A stretch of 64,000 nucleotides of DNA from Streptomyces sp. NBC_00335 (GTDB lineage: Bacteria > Actinomycetota > Actinomycetes > Streptomycetales > Streptomycetaceae): NCBI RefSeq assembly GCF_036127095.1, contig NZ_CP108006.1:4402001-4466000 (forward strand). The letters are read 5' to 3'. How positions within the stretch are numbered: position 1 is the stretch's first letter; each line of letters starts with the position of its first letter. Below the pieces are notes generated by a model. That model was not told the DNA's origin and ran no database searches. It saw only the letters and a program-made list of their open reading frames with translations. The position numbers and the translations under genes were made by a program. Shown here piece by piece: positions 16,462 through 25,346 of this stretch.

Positions 16462-17285
16462 CGGGAAACGCCCTCCAGCGTGAGTTCGGCCCGGATCTCC
16501 TCCGCCAGGCGCAGGGCCATGTGGCGCCGCCAGGCGGGCAGTCCGTGGATGTCGTCGAACCACTCCTCAGGCCGGACGGCGGAGTCGATCGCCGCCCGCA
16601 GCTCGGCGGCCGTGGGCGGCAGCGCGAACCAGAAGCGGAACGGTCGGGTCGTCGCGGCGGAGACGGTGACCGTGAGGGAGCCGTCGGCGGGGTCGGACGC
16701 GCCGATGACGAGGGCGCCGGAGCGGCCGAGCCCGTAGAGGGAGGCCTGGCGGAAGGCGGTTCGGCAGTCCAGCGCGCGGGCGGGCAGGCGGACCGAGCGG
16801 AGCAGCTCGCCGTCGCGGAGGTCCTTGACGCCGGCCCCGCGGATGAAGTCGGTGACGGGCAGGCGGCGGGTGGCGCCGTCCTGGCCCTGGAGGAGGACGG
16901 TGCCGTCGAGGGCGGCGGTGAGGGAGATCATCGGACCTGCGGGGAGGCCGTTGCAGAGGTTGCCGCCGACGGTCGCCATGTTCCAGATCTTGAAGCTGGC
17001 GAGGAAGGCCCGGCAGCACTGTTCGAAGAGCGGCGCGGCCGTGGCGGGCAGGGTCCGGCCGAAGCGGGACAGCTCGGTGATGGTGCAGGTGGCGGCGATG
17101 TCGAGGGAGCCGTCAGGCTGCCAGGACAGGGGTGGCCAGCCCATTCGGGAGAGGTCGACGAGACGGCGGATGTGGGGCTGGGGCTCGGAGAAGAGGTACG
17201 TGCCGCCGCCGAGCCAGGCGTCACCCGGACGCCAGGGTTCGCGGCGGCGGGCGTCGCGTACGTCGAGCACCGTGTTGAGGTCCAT
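16458..17285 (-). CDS. Xanthine dehydrogenase-type FAD-binding subunit
   Basis: A 275-aa FAD subunit of the molybdenum-hydroxylase family. The flavin motifs are [25 protein letters not shown] near residues 25-50 and the region [23 protein letters not shown] near 100-122, matching the T-I/V-GG-N motif. It passes electrons from the iron-sulfur clusters of the downstream fused subunit to NAD or oxygen. First gene of a two-gene operon, divergent from the PucR regulator across 276 nt. Confidence 0.92.
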   Translation of the reverse strand: MDLNTVLDVRDARRREPWRPGDAWLGGGTYLFSEPQPHIRRLVDLSRMGWPPLSWQPDGSLDIAATCTITELSRFGRTLPATAAPLFEQCCRAFLASFKIWNMATVGGNLCNGLPAGPMISLTAALDGTVLLQGQDGATRRLPVTDFIRGAGVKDLRDGELLRSVRLPARALDCRTAFRQASLYGLGRSGALVIGASDPADGSLTVTVSAATTRPFRFWFALPPTAAELRAAIDSAVRPEEWFDDIHGLPAWRRHMALRLAEEIRAELTLEGVSR

Positions 17286-17561
17286 TTCCCGCCATCCTTT
17301 CCGTCGTTGTCTCGTCGCCGGCTCGTCGCCCGCGTGCCGCCCGCCCGTGGGTTTTCGCCGTTTTCCGTCGTCCCGTCAGTGAAACAACGCGCCGGGGGCG
17401 GGGGCGACTGGTCCCCGCCACGGAAAAACACCAGGGCCGACGGGGCCTGCCTGGTGAATCATCCAAGAGGCTGTTCGGAGGGTTGCCCTTGCATTTACCA
17501 TGGCTAGCCTCATATTCGCCTCGCGATTGTGGGCTGCCACCCGCCGCAAGGAGTCCCTGTC

Positions 17562-19073
17562 ATGCACGTCCTCGACCTGCTCCAGTCCGACAACCTCGGC
17601 CTCACCCTGCTCTGGGGCGAGCAGTCCCTTCTCGGCCAGGAGGTCAGTGGGGTGACCGCCACCGACCTGGAGGACCCTGGCCGGTTCCTGGGCCCCGGGG
17701 AGCTCGTCCTCAGCGGCCTCGTGTGGTGGCGTCCGGGGGCCTCGGCGGCCGCCAGGACCGACCGGTTCGTCGCCGCACTCGCCGACGCCGGAGCGCGGGC
17801 GCTGCTGGCGGGCGAGGAGACCCACGGAGGGGTGCCCGAGGAGCTCGTCGCCGCCTGCCGGGCCCACCGGATGCCGCTGGTGGCGGTGCCCGCGCGGACC
17901 AGCTTCCGGGCCGTCACCGAGGCGGTGTACCTCCGCCAGTGGGGTGACCTCAGCCGGCGCCCGACCCGGCACTTCGCGCTCCCCGAGAACGTGCGCAGCG
18001 AGCTCAGCGGACTCCTGGAGGGCGGAGCCGGGCCGGCGGAGCTGCTGGACCGGGCGTGCGCGCACCTGGGCCGGCTGCCCTGCTACCTGCTGACCGCGAG
18101 CGGCCGCACGGTGGCCCGTACCCCGTCCGCGCCCGCGATCCCGGCCCAGCGGGCCGCCTCCGCCGCGAAGGGCGGGGTCTCACTGGGCGTCGAGGCCGAG
18201 GGTTCCCCGTACGACGCCTGGCTGCTGCACGTCCCGGACGCGGACGCGGCGCCGCCGCGGGTGCTCCACGAGATCGCCGAGGTGTTCGCGCAGTACCGCG
18301 ACGGCCGGGCCCGCCGGGTGGCCGCGCGACGGGCCGCCGGACGGGACCTGCTCGCCCTGGTGGCGGCCGAGGCCGAACCGGACCTCCTCGGCGCCGCGCT
18401 CCAGGCGGCCGGACTGCCCGCGGGGGGTCCGTACCGGGTGGTGGCGGCGACCGACGGCGATGCGCTGGCGGAGGCGCTGGGGCACCTGGAGGGGGTCCGG
18501 TGGGCGGCGGGGCCGGGCGGGGCGGTGCTGTACGAGGGCCCGGACGGGGGCGACGCCACCGCCAGGCCCGACACCACCGCCAGGCCTGACGCCACCGCCA
18601 GGCCCGACACCGCCGATCTCACCGACCGGCTGGGCACCGTATGGCCGCTGCTCCAGGCGTGCGCCGACCCGGGGGCCGACCTGCGGCTCGGCGTGGGCGC
18701 GCGGACGGCTTCGGCCGACGGGCTAGGCGCGTCACTGTGCCAGGCGCGCTTCGCGCTGACGGCAGCCGACGCGGTGGTCCCGGTCCGCGGGGTCGAGCGG
18801 CTGGACACCCTGAACGAACTGCTCGCGGGGGTCCCGCCGGAGGTGCGCGGAGTCTTCGGGGCGCGGACGCTGGGCTCGCTCGGGGACGGGATGCTGCGGG
18901 AGACGCTGGAGGTGTTCCTCGCGAACAACTGCTCGTGGACGCGTACGGCGGAGGCGCTGCACCTGCACGTGAACACGGTCCACTACCGGATCGAACGGGT
19001 GGAGGCCCTGACCGGCCGCGACCTCTCGCGCCTCGACCACAAGCTGGACCTGTACGCGGCGCTGCGCTGCTAG
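17562..19073 (+). CDS. PucR-family transcriptional regulator
   Basis: A 503-aa regulator. The N-terminal PucR domain (residues 1-125, VLDLLQSDNLGLTLLWGEQSLLGQEVSGVTATDLED) is a ligand sensor related to the purine-catabolism regulator of Bacillus; the C-terminal PucR-type helix-turn-helix reads FLANNCSWTRTAEALHLHVNTVHYRIERVEALTGRDL. AAGGAG sits 8 nt before the ATG at 17562. Divergence from the xanthine-dehydrogenase-type operon makes that operon the obvious target, with a purine as inferred ligand. An 18-bp in-frame repeat creates an ATARPD linker near residue 335. Confidence 0.93.
   Translation: MHVLDLLQSDNLGLTLLWGEQSLLGQEVSGVTATDLEDPGRFLGPGELVLSGLVWWRPGASAAARTDRFVAALADAGARALLAGEETHGGVPEELVAACRAHRMPLVAVPARTSFRAVTEAVYLRQWGDLSRRPTRHFALPENVRSELSGLLEGGAGPAELLDRACAHLGRLPCYLLTASGRTVARTPSAPAIPAQRAASAAKGGVSLGVEAEGSPYDAWLLHVPDADAAPPRVLHEIAEVFAQYRDGRARRVAARRAAGRDLLALVAAEAEPDLLGAALQAAGLPAGGPYRVVAATDGDALAEALGHLEGVRWAAGPGGAVLYEGPDGGDATARPDTTARPDATARPDTADLTDRLGTVWPLLQACADPGADLRLGVGARTASADGLGASLCQARFALTAADAVVPVRGVERLDTLNELLAGVPPEVRGVFGARTLGSLGDGMLRETLEVFLANNCSWTRTAEALHLHVNTVHYRIERVEALTGRDLSRLDHKLDLYAALRC
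18555..18608 (+). repeat. 18-bp tandem repeat in the PucR linker
   Basis: Three in-frame 18-bp units encode (A/T)TARPD copies between the central and C-terminal domains. The copies differ at one to two bases. Confidence 0.85.
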
Positions 19074-19099
19074 CCGTTGCCGTTGCCGTAGGGCGGGCC

Positions 19100-19501
19100 C
19101 TAGAAGGCCAGGTCGATGTGCACGTCCGTGGACTTCACCCGAGCCGTCACGGTGACCCCGACCGCGATGCCGAGCTCCTCGACCGACTCCCGGGTCACCA
19201 CGGAGACGAGGCGGTACGGGCCCGACTGGACCTCGACCTGGGCCGCGACCTCGTCGAGCCGGACGGCGGTGACGATCCCCGCGAAGGAGTTGCGCACGGA
19301 GGTGGCGGCGGCCGTCTGCGGCACCGGATGCAGACCCGCTGCCCGCTCCTTGGCGAAGGCGGCGAGGGCGACCCCGTCGACGGTTCGTGCCCCGTCGGAC
19401 GACCGGCGCGCGGGCAGCCGGCCCCCGTCGGCCCAGCGGCGGACGGTCTCGGGGCTCACGCACAGCAGGCCGGCGGCCTGCCCGATCGAGTACGAGGGCA
19501 C
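19100..19501 (-). CDS. HTH plus Mop-domain molybdenum-responsive regulator
   Basis: A 133-aa protein with an N-terminal MerR/excisionase-like helix-turn-helix (YSIGQAAGLLCVSPETVRRWADGGRLPARR, residues 4-33) and a C-terminal Mop/TOBE domain (SVRNSFAGIVTAVRLDEVAAQVEV...VGVTVTARVKSTDVHIDLAF, 68-133). The combination resembles a miniature ModE with a BldC-like DNA-binding domain. A role as molybdate-responsive repressor of nearby genes or a distant modABC operon is inferred. GTG start at 19501 with no good ribosome-binding site. It converges on the PucR gene. Confidence 0.87.
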   Translation of the reverse strand: MPSYSIGQAAGLLCVSPETVRRWADGGRLPARRSSDGARTVDGVALAAFAKERAAGLHPVPQTAAATSVRNSFAGIVTAVRLDEVAAQVEVQSGPYRLVSVVTRESVEELGIAVGVTVTARVKSTDVHIDLAF

Positions 19502-19659
19502 GCGCGCAGCCTAGTGCTGCGACCGGAAGGGTTCACCGGGTCGCGGGGCGGCTCTCGGGATAGGCCACAAGGCCACAAAGGGGGTAAAGGCGGCAGTTGG
19601 CGTAGCGTCGTAAGAGCGACCAGGAATTGGCCGCGGCATGTGGAAGAAGGGTGCCGCCG

Positions 19660-20517
19660 ATGTCCGTCCCGTCCGACCAGCCTGCCCCGCCCGTCCCGCC
19701 CGTCCTCCCCCTCCTCGTCGGGTTCGACGGGTCCGCCCGGAGCCTCGCCGCCGCCCGGTGGGCCGCCCGTGAGGCCCTGGCCACCGGGGCGCCGCTCCGG
19801 CTGCTCCACGTGGGCCAGGCCTGGCCGACCGTCCAGCCGATCTCGGTGGAGTTCCAGCCCGTGCTCGGCGAGGGCGAGCGCGCGGCGAGGACCGTACTCA
19901 CGGCCCTCGCCGAGGAACTCCGCGCCACCCACCAGGGCCTGACCGTCGAGGCGGCCACCGCCGAGGGCGGACCCGGCAACGAGATCCCGCGGGCGGCCGC
20001 GCAGGCGCACGCCGGGCTGATCGTGCTCGGCGCGAGCGGCGAGGCCCGCCACCACGTGGCCCCGGGGCTCGGCTCCACCGCCCTGCACGTGGCGGGGCGC
20101 GCCGAGGTCCCCGTCGTCCTGGTACGGGAACCCGCCGAGCGCGCACCGCACGGACACGGGGTCGTCGTGGGGGTGGAGCCGGCGGGCGACCATGCCGCGG
20201 TGCTCGACTTCGCCTACGCCTGGGCGGCCCGCCACGACCTCCCGCTGCGCGCGGTGCACGCCGTGCAGACGGACCCGGCGGACCCGCAGGAGCTCGAAGC
20301 GGCGGTGGCCGCGGCCGGAGCGCGCTACCCGGGGGTGCGCACCGAGTGCGTGACCCGCCACGGCGACCCGGCGCGGCTCCTGCTCGACGAGTCCGCCGAG
20401 GCCGACCTCTTGGTCGTGGGCCGCCGCCACCACCGCCCCCTGCACGGCATGGGCCCCACGGACCACGCGGTGGCCCACCACGCCCACAGCCCGGTGGCCC
20501 TGATCCCGCACGGCTAA
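19660..20517 (+). CDS. Universal stress protein, two UspA domains
   Basis: A 285-aa tandem UspA protein. Domain 1 (LLVGFDGSARSLAAARWAARE to VLGASGEARHHVAPGLGSTALHVAGRAEVPVVLV) and domain 2 (VVVGVEPAGDH to VVGRRHHRPLHGMGPTDHAVAHHAHSPVALIPHG) both retain the nucleotide-loop pattern. ATG at 19660 is chosen because AAGAAGGG lies upstream and the product then starts with a short Pro-rich leader. This is the second such gene in the window; the two are not adjacent and share little beyond the family motifs. Confidence 0.88.
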   Translation: MSVPSDQPAPPVPPVLPLLVGFDGSARSLAAARWAAREALATGAPLRLLHVGQAWPTVQPISVEFQPVLGEGERAARTVLTALAEELRATHQGLTVEAATAEGGPGNEIPRAAAQAHAGLIVLGASGEARHHVAPGLGSTALHVAGRAEVPVVLVREPAERAPHGHGVVVGVEPAGDHAAVLDFAYAWAARHDLPLRAVHAVQTDPADPQELEAAVAAAGARYPGVRTECVTRHGDPARLLLDESAEADLLVVGRRHHRPLHGMGPTDHAVAHHAHSPVALIPHG

Positions 20518-20535
20518 GCCGTCCCTGCCGTCTGT

Positions 20536-21297
20536 TCAGCCGCGCACGAACCGGCGGTCGGCCTCGGAGACCCGTTCCCGGGGGCCGGCCGAGCGGAGCA
20601 CCACGTCGAGGACGCGGCCCGGATCGGCGGCGTAACAGTTCGAGAACCAGGCCATGTTGGCCTCCACGACGACCACGGTGCCGCCGGCGAAGCCGACGTC
20701 GACGGTCACGGCACTCGGCAGGGTGTCATCCGCTGCCGCGAGCAGCCGGGCCGCGAAGGCGCGTACCTCCGCGGCCCGCGGGTCCTCGTCCAGCGGGGCG
20801 GGATCCAGCCGTCCGTGGACGGCGTAGCGGCTCCCGGCGGCGATCTCCCCGTCCAGGAGGAAAAGCCGGTATTCGGCGGCGAAGTCCACCACCCCGGAGA
20901 CCAGCACCGGGGTGTCCGGCGGCAGTTCGGGCAGCTCGGCGCCGTCCGCGTACACAGCGGCCGGGAAGGACTTCTCGCGCGGCGGCTTCACGAAGGCCGG
21001 CCCCCGCAGCGCCGCCCGCGCCTCTCCCAGGCTGCTCAGCCGGATCCCGCGCCCGGTGGCCCACTCCGGCAGCCCGGCCAGCCAGTCGTCCGGCGGCTCC
21101 AGCAGCCCGATCCCGAGCGCCCCGGCCACCCGCGCCCCGGCCGCGGGCCCACCGCACCAGTACACGACCCGCCCCGCCAGCCCCCCGAGCTCGGCGTCGA
21201 GCCCCCGCACCTCCATCCCCCGCCGCCCGGCCGCCTCACCGAGCAGCCCGGCGGTCGTGGTCCGCTGCCCGGGCACCAAGAACACCGCATCGTCCAT
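20536..21297 (-). CDS. ATP-grasp domain protein
   Basis: A 253-aa ATP-grasp enzyme of the small family often called R2K or DUF4343. FVKPPREKSFPAAVY supplies the ATP-binding lysines, VSGVVDFAAEYRLFLLDGEIAAGSRYAV the central sheet, and TVDVGFAGGTVVVVEANMAWFSNCYAADP the metal-binding end (E and N). These enzymes join a carboxylate to an amine, probably on peptides. No substrate gene or peptide is recognisable beside it, so the substrate is open. Convergent with the stress-protein gene. Confidence 0.85.
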   Translation of the reverse strand: MDDAVFLVPGQRTTTAGLLGEAAGRRGMEVRGLDAELGGLAGRVVYWCGGPAAGARVAGALGIGLLEPPDDWLAGLPEWATGRGIRLSSLGEARAALRGPAFVKPPREKSFPAAVYADGAELPELPPDTPVLVSGVVDFAAEYRLFLLDGEIAAGSRYAVHGRLDPAPLDEDPRAAEVRAFAARLLAAADDTLPSAVTVDVGFAGGTVVVVEANMAWFSNCYAADPGRVLDVVLRSAGPRERVSEADRRFVRG

Positions 21298-21346
21298 GGG
21301 GCCATGGTGATCGCAGACCGGGCGAACGGGAAGGCAGACGGCCCCC

Positions 21347-23047
21347 TCACCGCCGCAGAAGCACGATCACCGACCCCCACATCGTCAGCAGTACGTTGCC
21401 CAGGGCGTACGGCACCGTCGTTCCCAGGGCCGGGATCTGGCTGCGCGCGCGTTCCGTCAGGGCGCCCAGCGCGGCCGTCGTGGTCTGGGCTCCGGCCAGG
21501 GCGCCGAGCAGGATCGGGAGGGGGAGCCGCTGCACGAAGTGCCCGTAGGCGAATCCGGCCAGCAGCGGCACGCTCGTCACGGCGGCGCCCCAGAGCAGCA
21601 GCGGCCAGCCGGCTTCGCGCAGGCCCGGGACGAAGCTCGGGCCCGCGTTGAGGCCGACGACCGTGACGAACACGCACAGGCCGAGCGTGCCCATCAGCCA
21701 CTGCGCGGCCGACGGCAGGTTCCCGTACGTGGGGTACTTGCTGCGGATCCAGCCGAAGACCAGCCCCATCAGCAGCGCCCCGGTGGAGGTGGACAGCGAC
21801 AGTGGAGCACCGGCCGCGTGCAGCGCCGGGATGCCGAGGCAGCCGCCGAGGAAGAGCCCGAGCGCGATCCAGACCATGTCCGTCGCGAAGCTGGTCGGCA
21901 CCGGCTTGCCGAGCTCCGCCGCGGCCGCCTCCACCCGGCTGCGCGGCCCGGTCAGGACCAGGGTGTCGCCCCGCTCCACGGTGCTGTCGAGGCGGACCCG
22001 CAGGTCGGCGCCGGCCCGCCAGTGTTCGTCGACGAAGACCCCCGGCATGAACTGCTCGTGGCGCAGGGTGCGGATGGTGCGGCCGCTGAGGTTCCGGTCG
22101 GTGATGACCACGTGCAGGGACTCGGTGCGGTAGGCGAGCAGCTCGAAGTCGTCCGTCTCCATCCCGATGTGCGTGCGCGCGTCGTACGCGACGAGGTCGC
22201 CGCGGACCGCGCTGACGGCCAGGACGTCCCCGATCTCGACGCGGGTGTCCGGAGTGTGCTCCAGGATCTCCCCGCCGCGCCGCAGCCGGGTGATGTAGAG
22301 CCGCCGCCCGGCGGCCTTCTGTTCCGCCTCGAAGTCCCCGATCGTGCGCCCGGCGAAGGCCGCCACGTCGACGGCGTACGCGCGCAGCACGTGCTTGTAG
22401 TAGCCCTCCCCGGCGTCGGGGTCGTCCTCGGCGGCCTCCAGATCGGCGGCGAGCACGGCGCTCTCGGCCGCGAGGTCCCGGCGCAGGAGGCGGGGCAGGA
22501 ACCCGGCGAGGAGCAGCGCGGGCAGGACCGTACCGAGGGGGTACGTGACCGCGTAGGCGACGGCGATCAGATGCGACTGGTCCCGCGCCTCGGCCGCGCC
22601 GACCCCGGGCAGGTGGGCGATGGCGTCGGAGCCGACGCCGATGACGGCGGACTGGGTGAGGCCGCCGCCGAGCAGCCCGGCGGAGAGCCCGGGCCCGTAA
22701 CCGGCGAGGGTGGCGAAGGCCCAGGCGGAGGCGAGTCCGGTGACGCAGACGATCAGGGCGAGGACGACCTGGGGGAGGCCGTCCTTGCGCAGGGCGCGGA
22801 AGAACTGCGGGCCGACGTCGTAGCCGAGGGCGAAGAGGAACATGAGGAAGAAGACGGACTTGATCGGACCGTCGATCTCCACCTTGGCCTGGGAGCCGAT
22901 GACCAGGCCGGCGACGAGGCATCCGGTGACGGCGCCGAGCGCGATGGACTTGTAGCGGAGGCGGCCGAGCAGGAAGCCGACGGCGATCGTCAGGAAGATG
23001 AGCAGCTCGGGGTAGGGCCGGAAGATCTCCGTCCTGAGCCAGTCCAT
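21347..23047 (-). CDS. AspT/YidE-family transporter with two RCK_C domains
   Basis: A 566-aa membrane protein of the aspartate:alanine exchanger family. Two sets of hydrophobic helices (residues 12-180 and 395-566) flank a cytoplasmic region of two RCK_C/TrkA_C modules (about 215-375: RLYITRLRRGGEILEHTPDTRVEIGDVLAVSAVRGDL and VVITDRNLSGRTIRTLRHEQFMPGVFV). The repeat motif GLTQSAVIGVGSDAI and its partner GAQTTTAALGALTERA mark the pore. The substrate is unknown; family members exchange amino acids or dicarboxylates. ATG at 23047 precedes the first helix directly. Confidence 0.9.
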   Translation of the reverse strand: MDWLRTEIFRPYPELLIFLTIAVGFLLGRLRYKSIALGAVTGCLVAGLVIGSQAKVEIDGPIKSVFFLMFLFALGYDVGPQFFRALRKDGLPQVVLALIVCVTGLASAWAFATLAGYGPGLSAGLLGGGLTQSAVIGVGSDAIAHLPGVGAAEARDQSHLIAVAYAVTYPLGTVLPALLLAGFLPRLLRRDLAAESAVLAADLEAAEDDPDAGEGYYKHVLRAYAVDVAAFAGRTIGDFEAEQKAAGRRLYITRLRRGGEILEHTPDTRVEIGDVLAVSAVRGDLVAYDARTHIGMETDDFELLAYRTESLHVVITDRNLSGRTIRTLRHEQFMPGVFVDEHWRAGADLRVRLDSTVERGDTLVLTGPRSRVEAAAAELGKPVPTSFATDMVWIALGLFLGGCLGIPALHAAGAPLSLSTSTGALLMGLVFGWIRSKYPTYGNLPSAAQWLMGTLGLCVFVTVVGLNAGPSFVPGLREAGWPLLLWGAAVTSVPLLAGFAYGHFVQRLPLPILLGALAGAQTTTAALGALTERARSQIPALGTTVPYALGNVLLTMWGSVIVLLRR

Positions 23048-23215
23048 CCACGCCACCCGCACCCACCCGCTTCCGCCCGGCCGCGTGCCCGGCCGCATGC
23101 CCGGCTGCGGACCCGTCGGTGCGCCCGCGCGACCTCCTGGCCGTCTCGGGAAACGGTATGTGCCGGTTTGCCCACCCGCATGTCCAGCCCGCCGGCGCAC
23201 CGGCAGGCCGGCGGG

Positions 23216-23992
23216 TCAGCGGGCGACCCGCTCGGCGAGGTACTGCTCCCAGGTGCGTCGGCCGAGCGCCTGACCCGGGGCGGTCAGATGGCCGGCGCGC
23301 CAGGCGGCCCCGACCTTCCCGGGGACGTGGACGGGAAGGACGGCGCGGCGCTTGCCCGCGGCGCGCAGCCAGTCCCTGGCGAGGCCGGCGGCCGGGTACA
23401 CGGTCGGGCCCGCGAAGTCGGGTACGCGGCCGGCCGGGTCGCCGAGGGCCAGTTCGACCAGCCGGTCCGCGACCTCGCCCGCGTCGGCCGGCTGGCAGTC
23501 GGTGCGGGAGGGCACGAGGACCACCGGGAGCTTGGACAGGGCCCCGAGGGCGAGGTCGAGCAGCGCCGGGAACTGGGTGGCCCGCAGGTTGGTCCAGCCG
23601 ATCCCCGAGGCGGCGAGCACCTGCTCGCCCTCCAGCTTGACCCGGTAGTACGGGTAGGGGATCCGGTCGACGCCGACGATCGAGATGTTGACGACGTGCT
23701 CGACGCCGGCCCGCTTCCCGGCTTCCAGCAGGTGCCGCAAGCCCGGGAGGTCGTTCTTGAAGTGCCGGAGGTCGCTCGCGCAGTGGATGACCGTGACGAC
23801 GCCCGCGAGTGCCTCGTCGAGTCCGGCGCCGGTGGTCAGGTCGCCGGTGTACCAGTCCACGCCGGCGTCCTCGGGCAGCGCGGTCCTGCGCGTGAGCGCG
23901 CGCACCGGGCGGCCGGTGCGGCGGACCCGCTCCAGCACCTCGCGGCCGAGCATGCCCGTCGCTCCGGTCACCATGATCGTGTCGTTCTTCAT
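23216..23992 (-). CDS. NAD(P)-binding epimerase/dehydratase-like oxidoreductase (COE-type partner of ECF41)
   Basis: A 258-aa Rossmann protein with the dinucleotide motif VTGATGMLG at residues 8-16, NISIVGVDRIPYPYYRVKLEGEQVL in the active region and the C-terminal fold of NmrA/SDR-like proteins. It lies 95 nt downstream of an ECF41-type sigma factor. ECF41 factors are known to sit beside and activate a gene of the carboxymuconolactone decarboxylase, oxidoreductase or epimerase class (COE), which this fits. Substrate unknown. Confidence 0.9.
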   Translation of the reverse strand: MKNDTIMVTGATGMLGREVLERVRRTGRPVRALTRRTALPEDAGVDWYTGDLTTGAGLDEALAGVVTVIHCASDLRHFKNDLPGLRHLLEAGKRAGVEHVVNISIVGVDRIPYPYYRVKLEGEQVLAASGIGWTNLRATQFPALLDLALGALSKLPVVLVPSRTDCQPADAGEVADRLVELALGDPAGRVPDFAGPTVYPAAGLARDWLRAAGKRRAVLPVHVPGKVGAAWRAGHLTAPGQALGRRTWEQYLAERVAR

Positions 23993-24087
23993 CAGTCTCG
24001 GCCTTCCGAATCCGCTGTCGCTGCCGCCGCCGTCGGCCCCGTTGCCGGCGCCGTCGGCGTCGCCGTCACTGATGAAGAACCGGCGGG

Positions 24088-24981
24088 TCAGTCGTTCCGT
24101 GACAACTCTCGGAGCTGAGTTGCGAGGAAGGCGAGTTTGTCCGGGTTCAGGACGAGCCGGATGCCCGTGATCCCGCCCTCGCCGAGCTCCAGCGCCCCGA
24201 ACGCCGTCAGTTCGCCGTCCGCCCAGCTGACCACCGCCGGAACGCCGTTCGCCTCGGCGAACCCGATCTGCGCGCCGTTGACCCACCGGGAGAACAGACC
24301 GACGAGGAAGCGGGCCGCGTTGTCCCGCCCGGCCACCGGCCGGCTCGCCGCACTCGCCTTGCCGCCGCCGTCCGACCAGACGACGACCTGGTCGGAGAGG
24401 AGCTGCTCCAGCTGCTCCATCGCCCCCTCGGACGCGGCGGCCAGGAACCGGGCGAGCAGCTCGTCGTCCTGCTCCCGCGAGCTGGTGAACCGCGGCCGGC
24501 CGTCGGTCAGGTGCTGCTTGGCCCGGCGGTAGAGCTGGCGCGCGTTCGCCTCGGAGCAGTCGAGTACGCCCGCGATGTCGCGGTGGCTGTAGTCGAAGGC
24601 GTCCCGCAGCACCACGGCGGCCCGCTCGGGGGCCGACAGCCGCTCCATCATCGTCAGCACGGCGAACGACACCGAGTCCCGCTGCTCCGCCGTCTCCATC
24701 GGCCCCAGCGCCCCGGCACCGGTCCCCACCGGCTCCGGGATCCAGGGCCCGAAGTACTCCTCGCGCTGCACCCGGGCGGAGGTGAGCCGGTTCAGGCACA
24801 GGTTGGTGACCACCTTGGCCAGCCACGGGCCCGGCGCGGCCACCTGACCGGGCTCGACGCCGTGCCAGCGCAGGTACGCGTCCTGCACGGCATCCTCGGC
24901 CTCGGCCGCCGAGCCGAGCATCCGGTACGCCAGCGAGAACAGCCGCGATCGATGGTCCTCGAACTCCTGTGCCGTATCCAT
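24088..24981 (-). CDS. ECF41-type extracytoplasmic-function sigma factor
   Basis: A 297-aa sigma factor. Region 2 (FEDHRSRLFSLAYRMLGSAAEAEDAVQDAYLRW) and region 4 (LSAPERAAVVLRDAFDYSHRDIAGVLDCSEANARQLYRRAKQHL) are followed by a SnoaL-like C-terminal extension. The ECF41 signatures are present: WIPEP in the linker (usual WLPEP), DGGGK near residue 210 and NPDKL near the end. In this group the extension, not an anti-sigma factor, controls activity, and none is encoded here. The single known-type target is the NAD-binding gene immediately downstream. Confidence 0.93.
   Translation of the reverse strand: MDTAQEFEDHRSRLFSLAYRMLGSAAEAEDAVQDAYLRWHGVEPGQVAAPGPWLAKVVTNLCLNRLTSARVQREEYFGPWIPEPVGTGAGALGPMETAEQRDSVSFAVLTMMERLSAPERAAVVLRDAFDYSHRDIAGVLDCSEANARQLYRRAKQHLTDGRPRFTSSREQDDELLARFLAAASEGAMEQLEQLLSDQVVVWSDGGGKASAASRPVAGRDNAARFLVGLFSRWVNGAQIGFAEANGVPAVVSWADGELTAFGALELGEGGITGIRLVLNPDKLAFLATQLRELSRND
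24099..24104 (-). promoter_or_regulatory. Candidate ECF41-type -35 element
   Basis: TGTCAC on the minus strand, inside the 3' end of the sigma gene and about 107 nt before the oxidoreductase start. ECF41 promoters are described with TGTCACA at -35; the expected CGTC -10 is not convincingly placed, so this is tentative. Confidence 0.3.
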
Positions 24982-25069
24982 GGCCCCACGCTAGCGAGCA
25001 CCCCCGGCTCGGGCTCCTGAGGGCCGACGGCGACGGAAGCCGCGACGGAAGCCGAGACGGGGGAACGCA

Positions 25070-25099
25070 AAGAGCCCCACCGCAAGCGGTGGGGCTCTT
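25070..25099 (-). terminator. Terminator downstream of tRNA-Ser(GGA)
   Basis: A 14-bp perfect stem (25070-25083 with 25086-25099) lies 28 nt after the tRNA 3' end. The tight apex would open to a small loop. Confidence 0.8.
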
Positions 25100-25126
25100 C
25101 AACGTATTGCCCGGTGAGAGCAATGG

Positions 25127-25211
25127 CGGAGGATACGAGATTCGAACTCGTGAGGGGTTGCCCCCAACACGCTTTCCAAGCGTGCGCCCTAGGCCACTAG
25201 GCGAATCCTCC
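25127..25211 (-). tRNA. tRNA-Ser (anticodon GGA)
   Basis: An 85-nt class II tRNA: acceptor GGAGGAT/ATCCTCC, discriminator G, anticodon loop TTGGAAA, long variable arm, T-arm with GAGTTCGAATCTC. It decodes UCC and UCU. Confidence 0.96.
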
Positions 25212-25346
25212 GCGGCAAACAATACAAGACGTTGAGGGGTGCTCGCGAACGTGATCGTCGGGTGGGCTCTGGCGGGGGTCCGGGTCGGGGTCCGGGTCGG
25301 GGTGCGGGTCGATTCCGGGGCCCTCCATCCGCTAGGGTGGGGCCCA

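Noticed and set aside
16462..17561. Molybdenum-cofactor riboswitch near the xanthine-dehydrogenase-type operon
   Set aside because: No matching conserved core was seen in the divergent spacer 17286-17561.
21539..24118. Long plus-strand frame opposite the AspT and oxidoreductase genes
   Set aside because: Composition shadow of the minus-strand genes; repetitive charged sequence, no start signal or domain.
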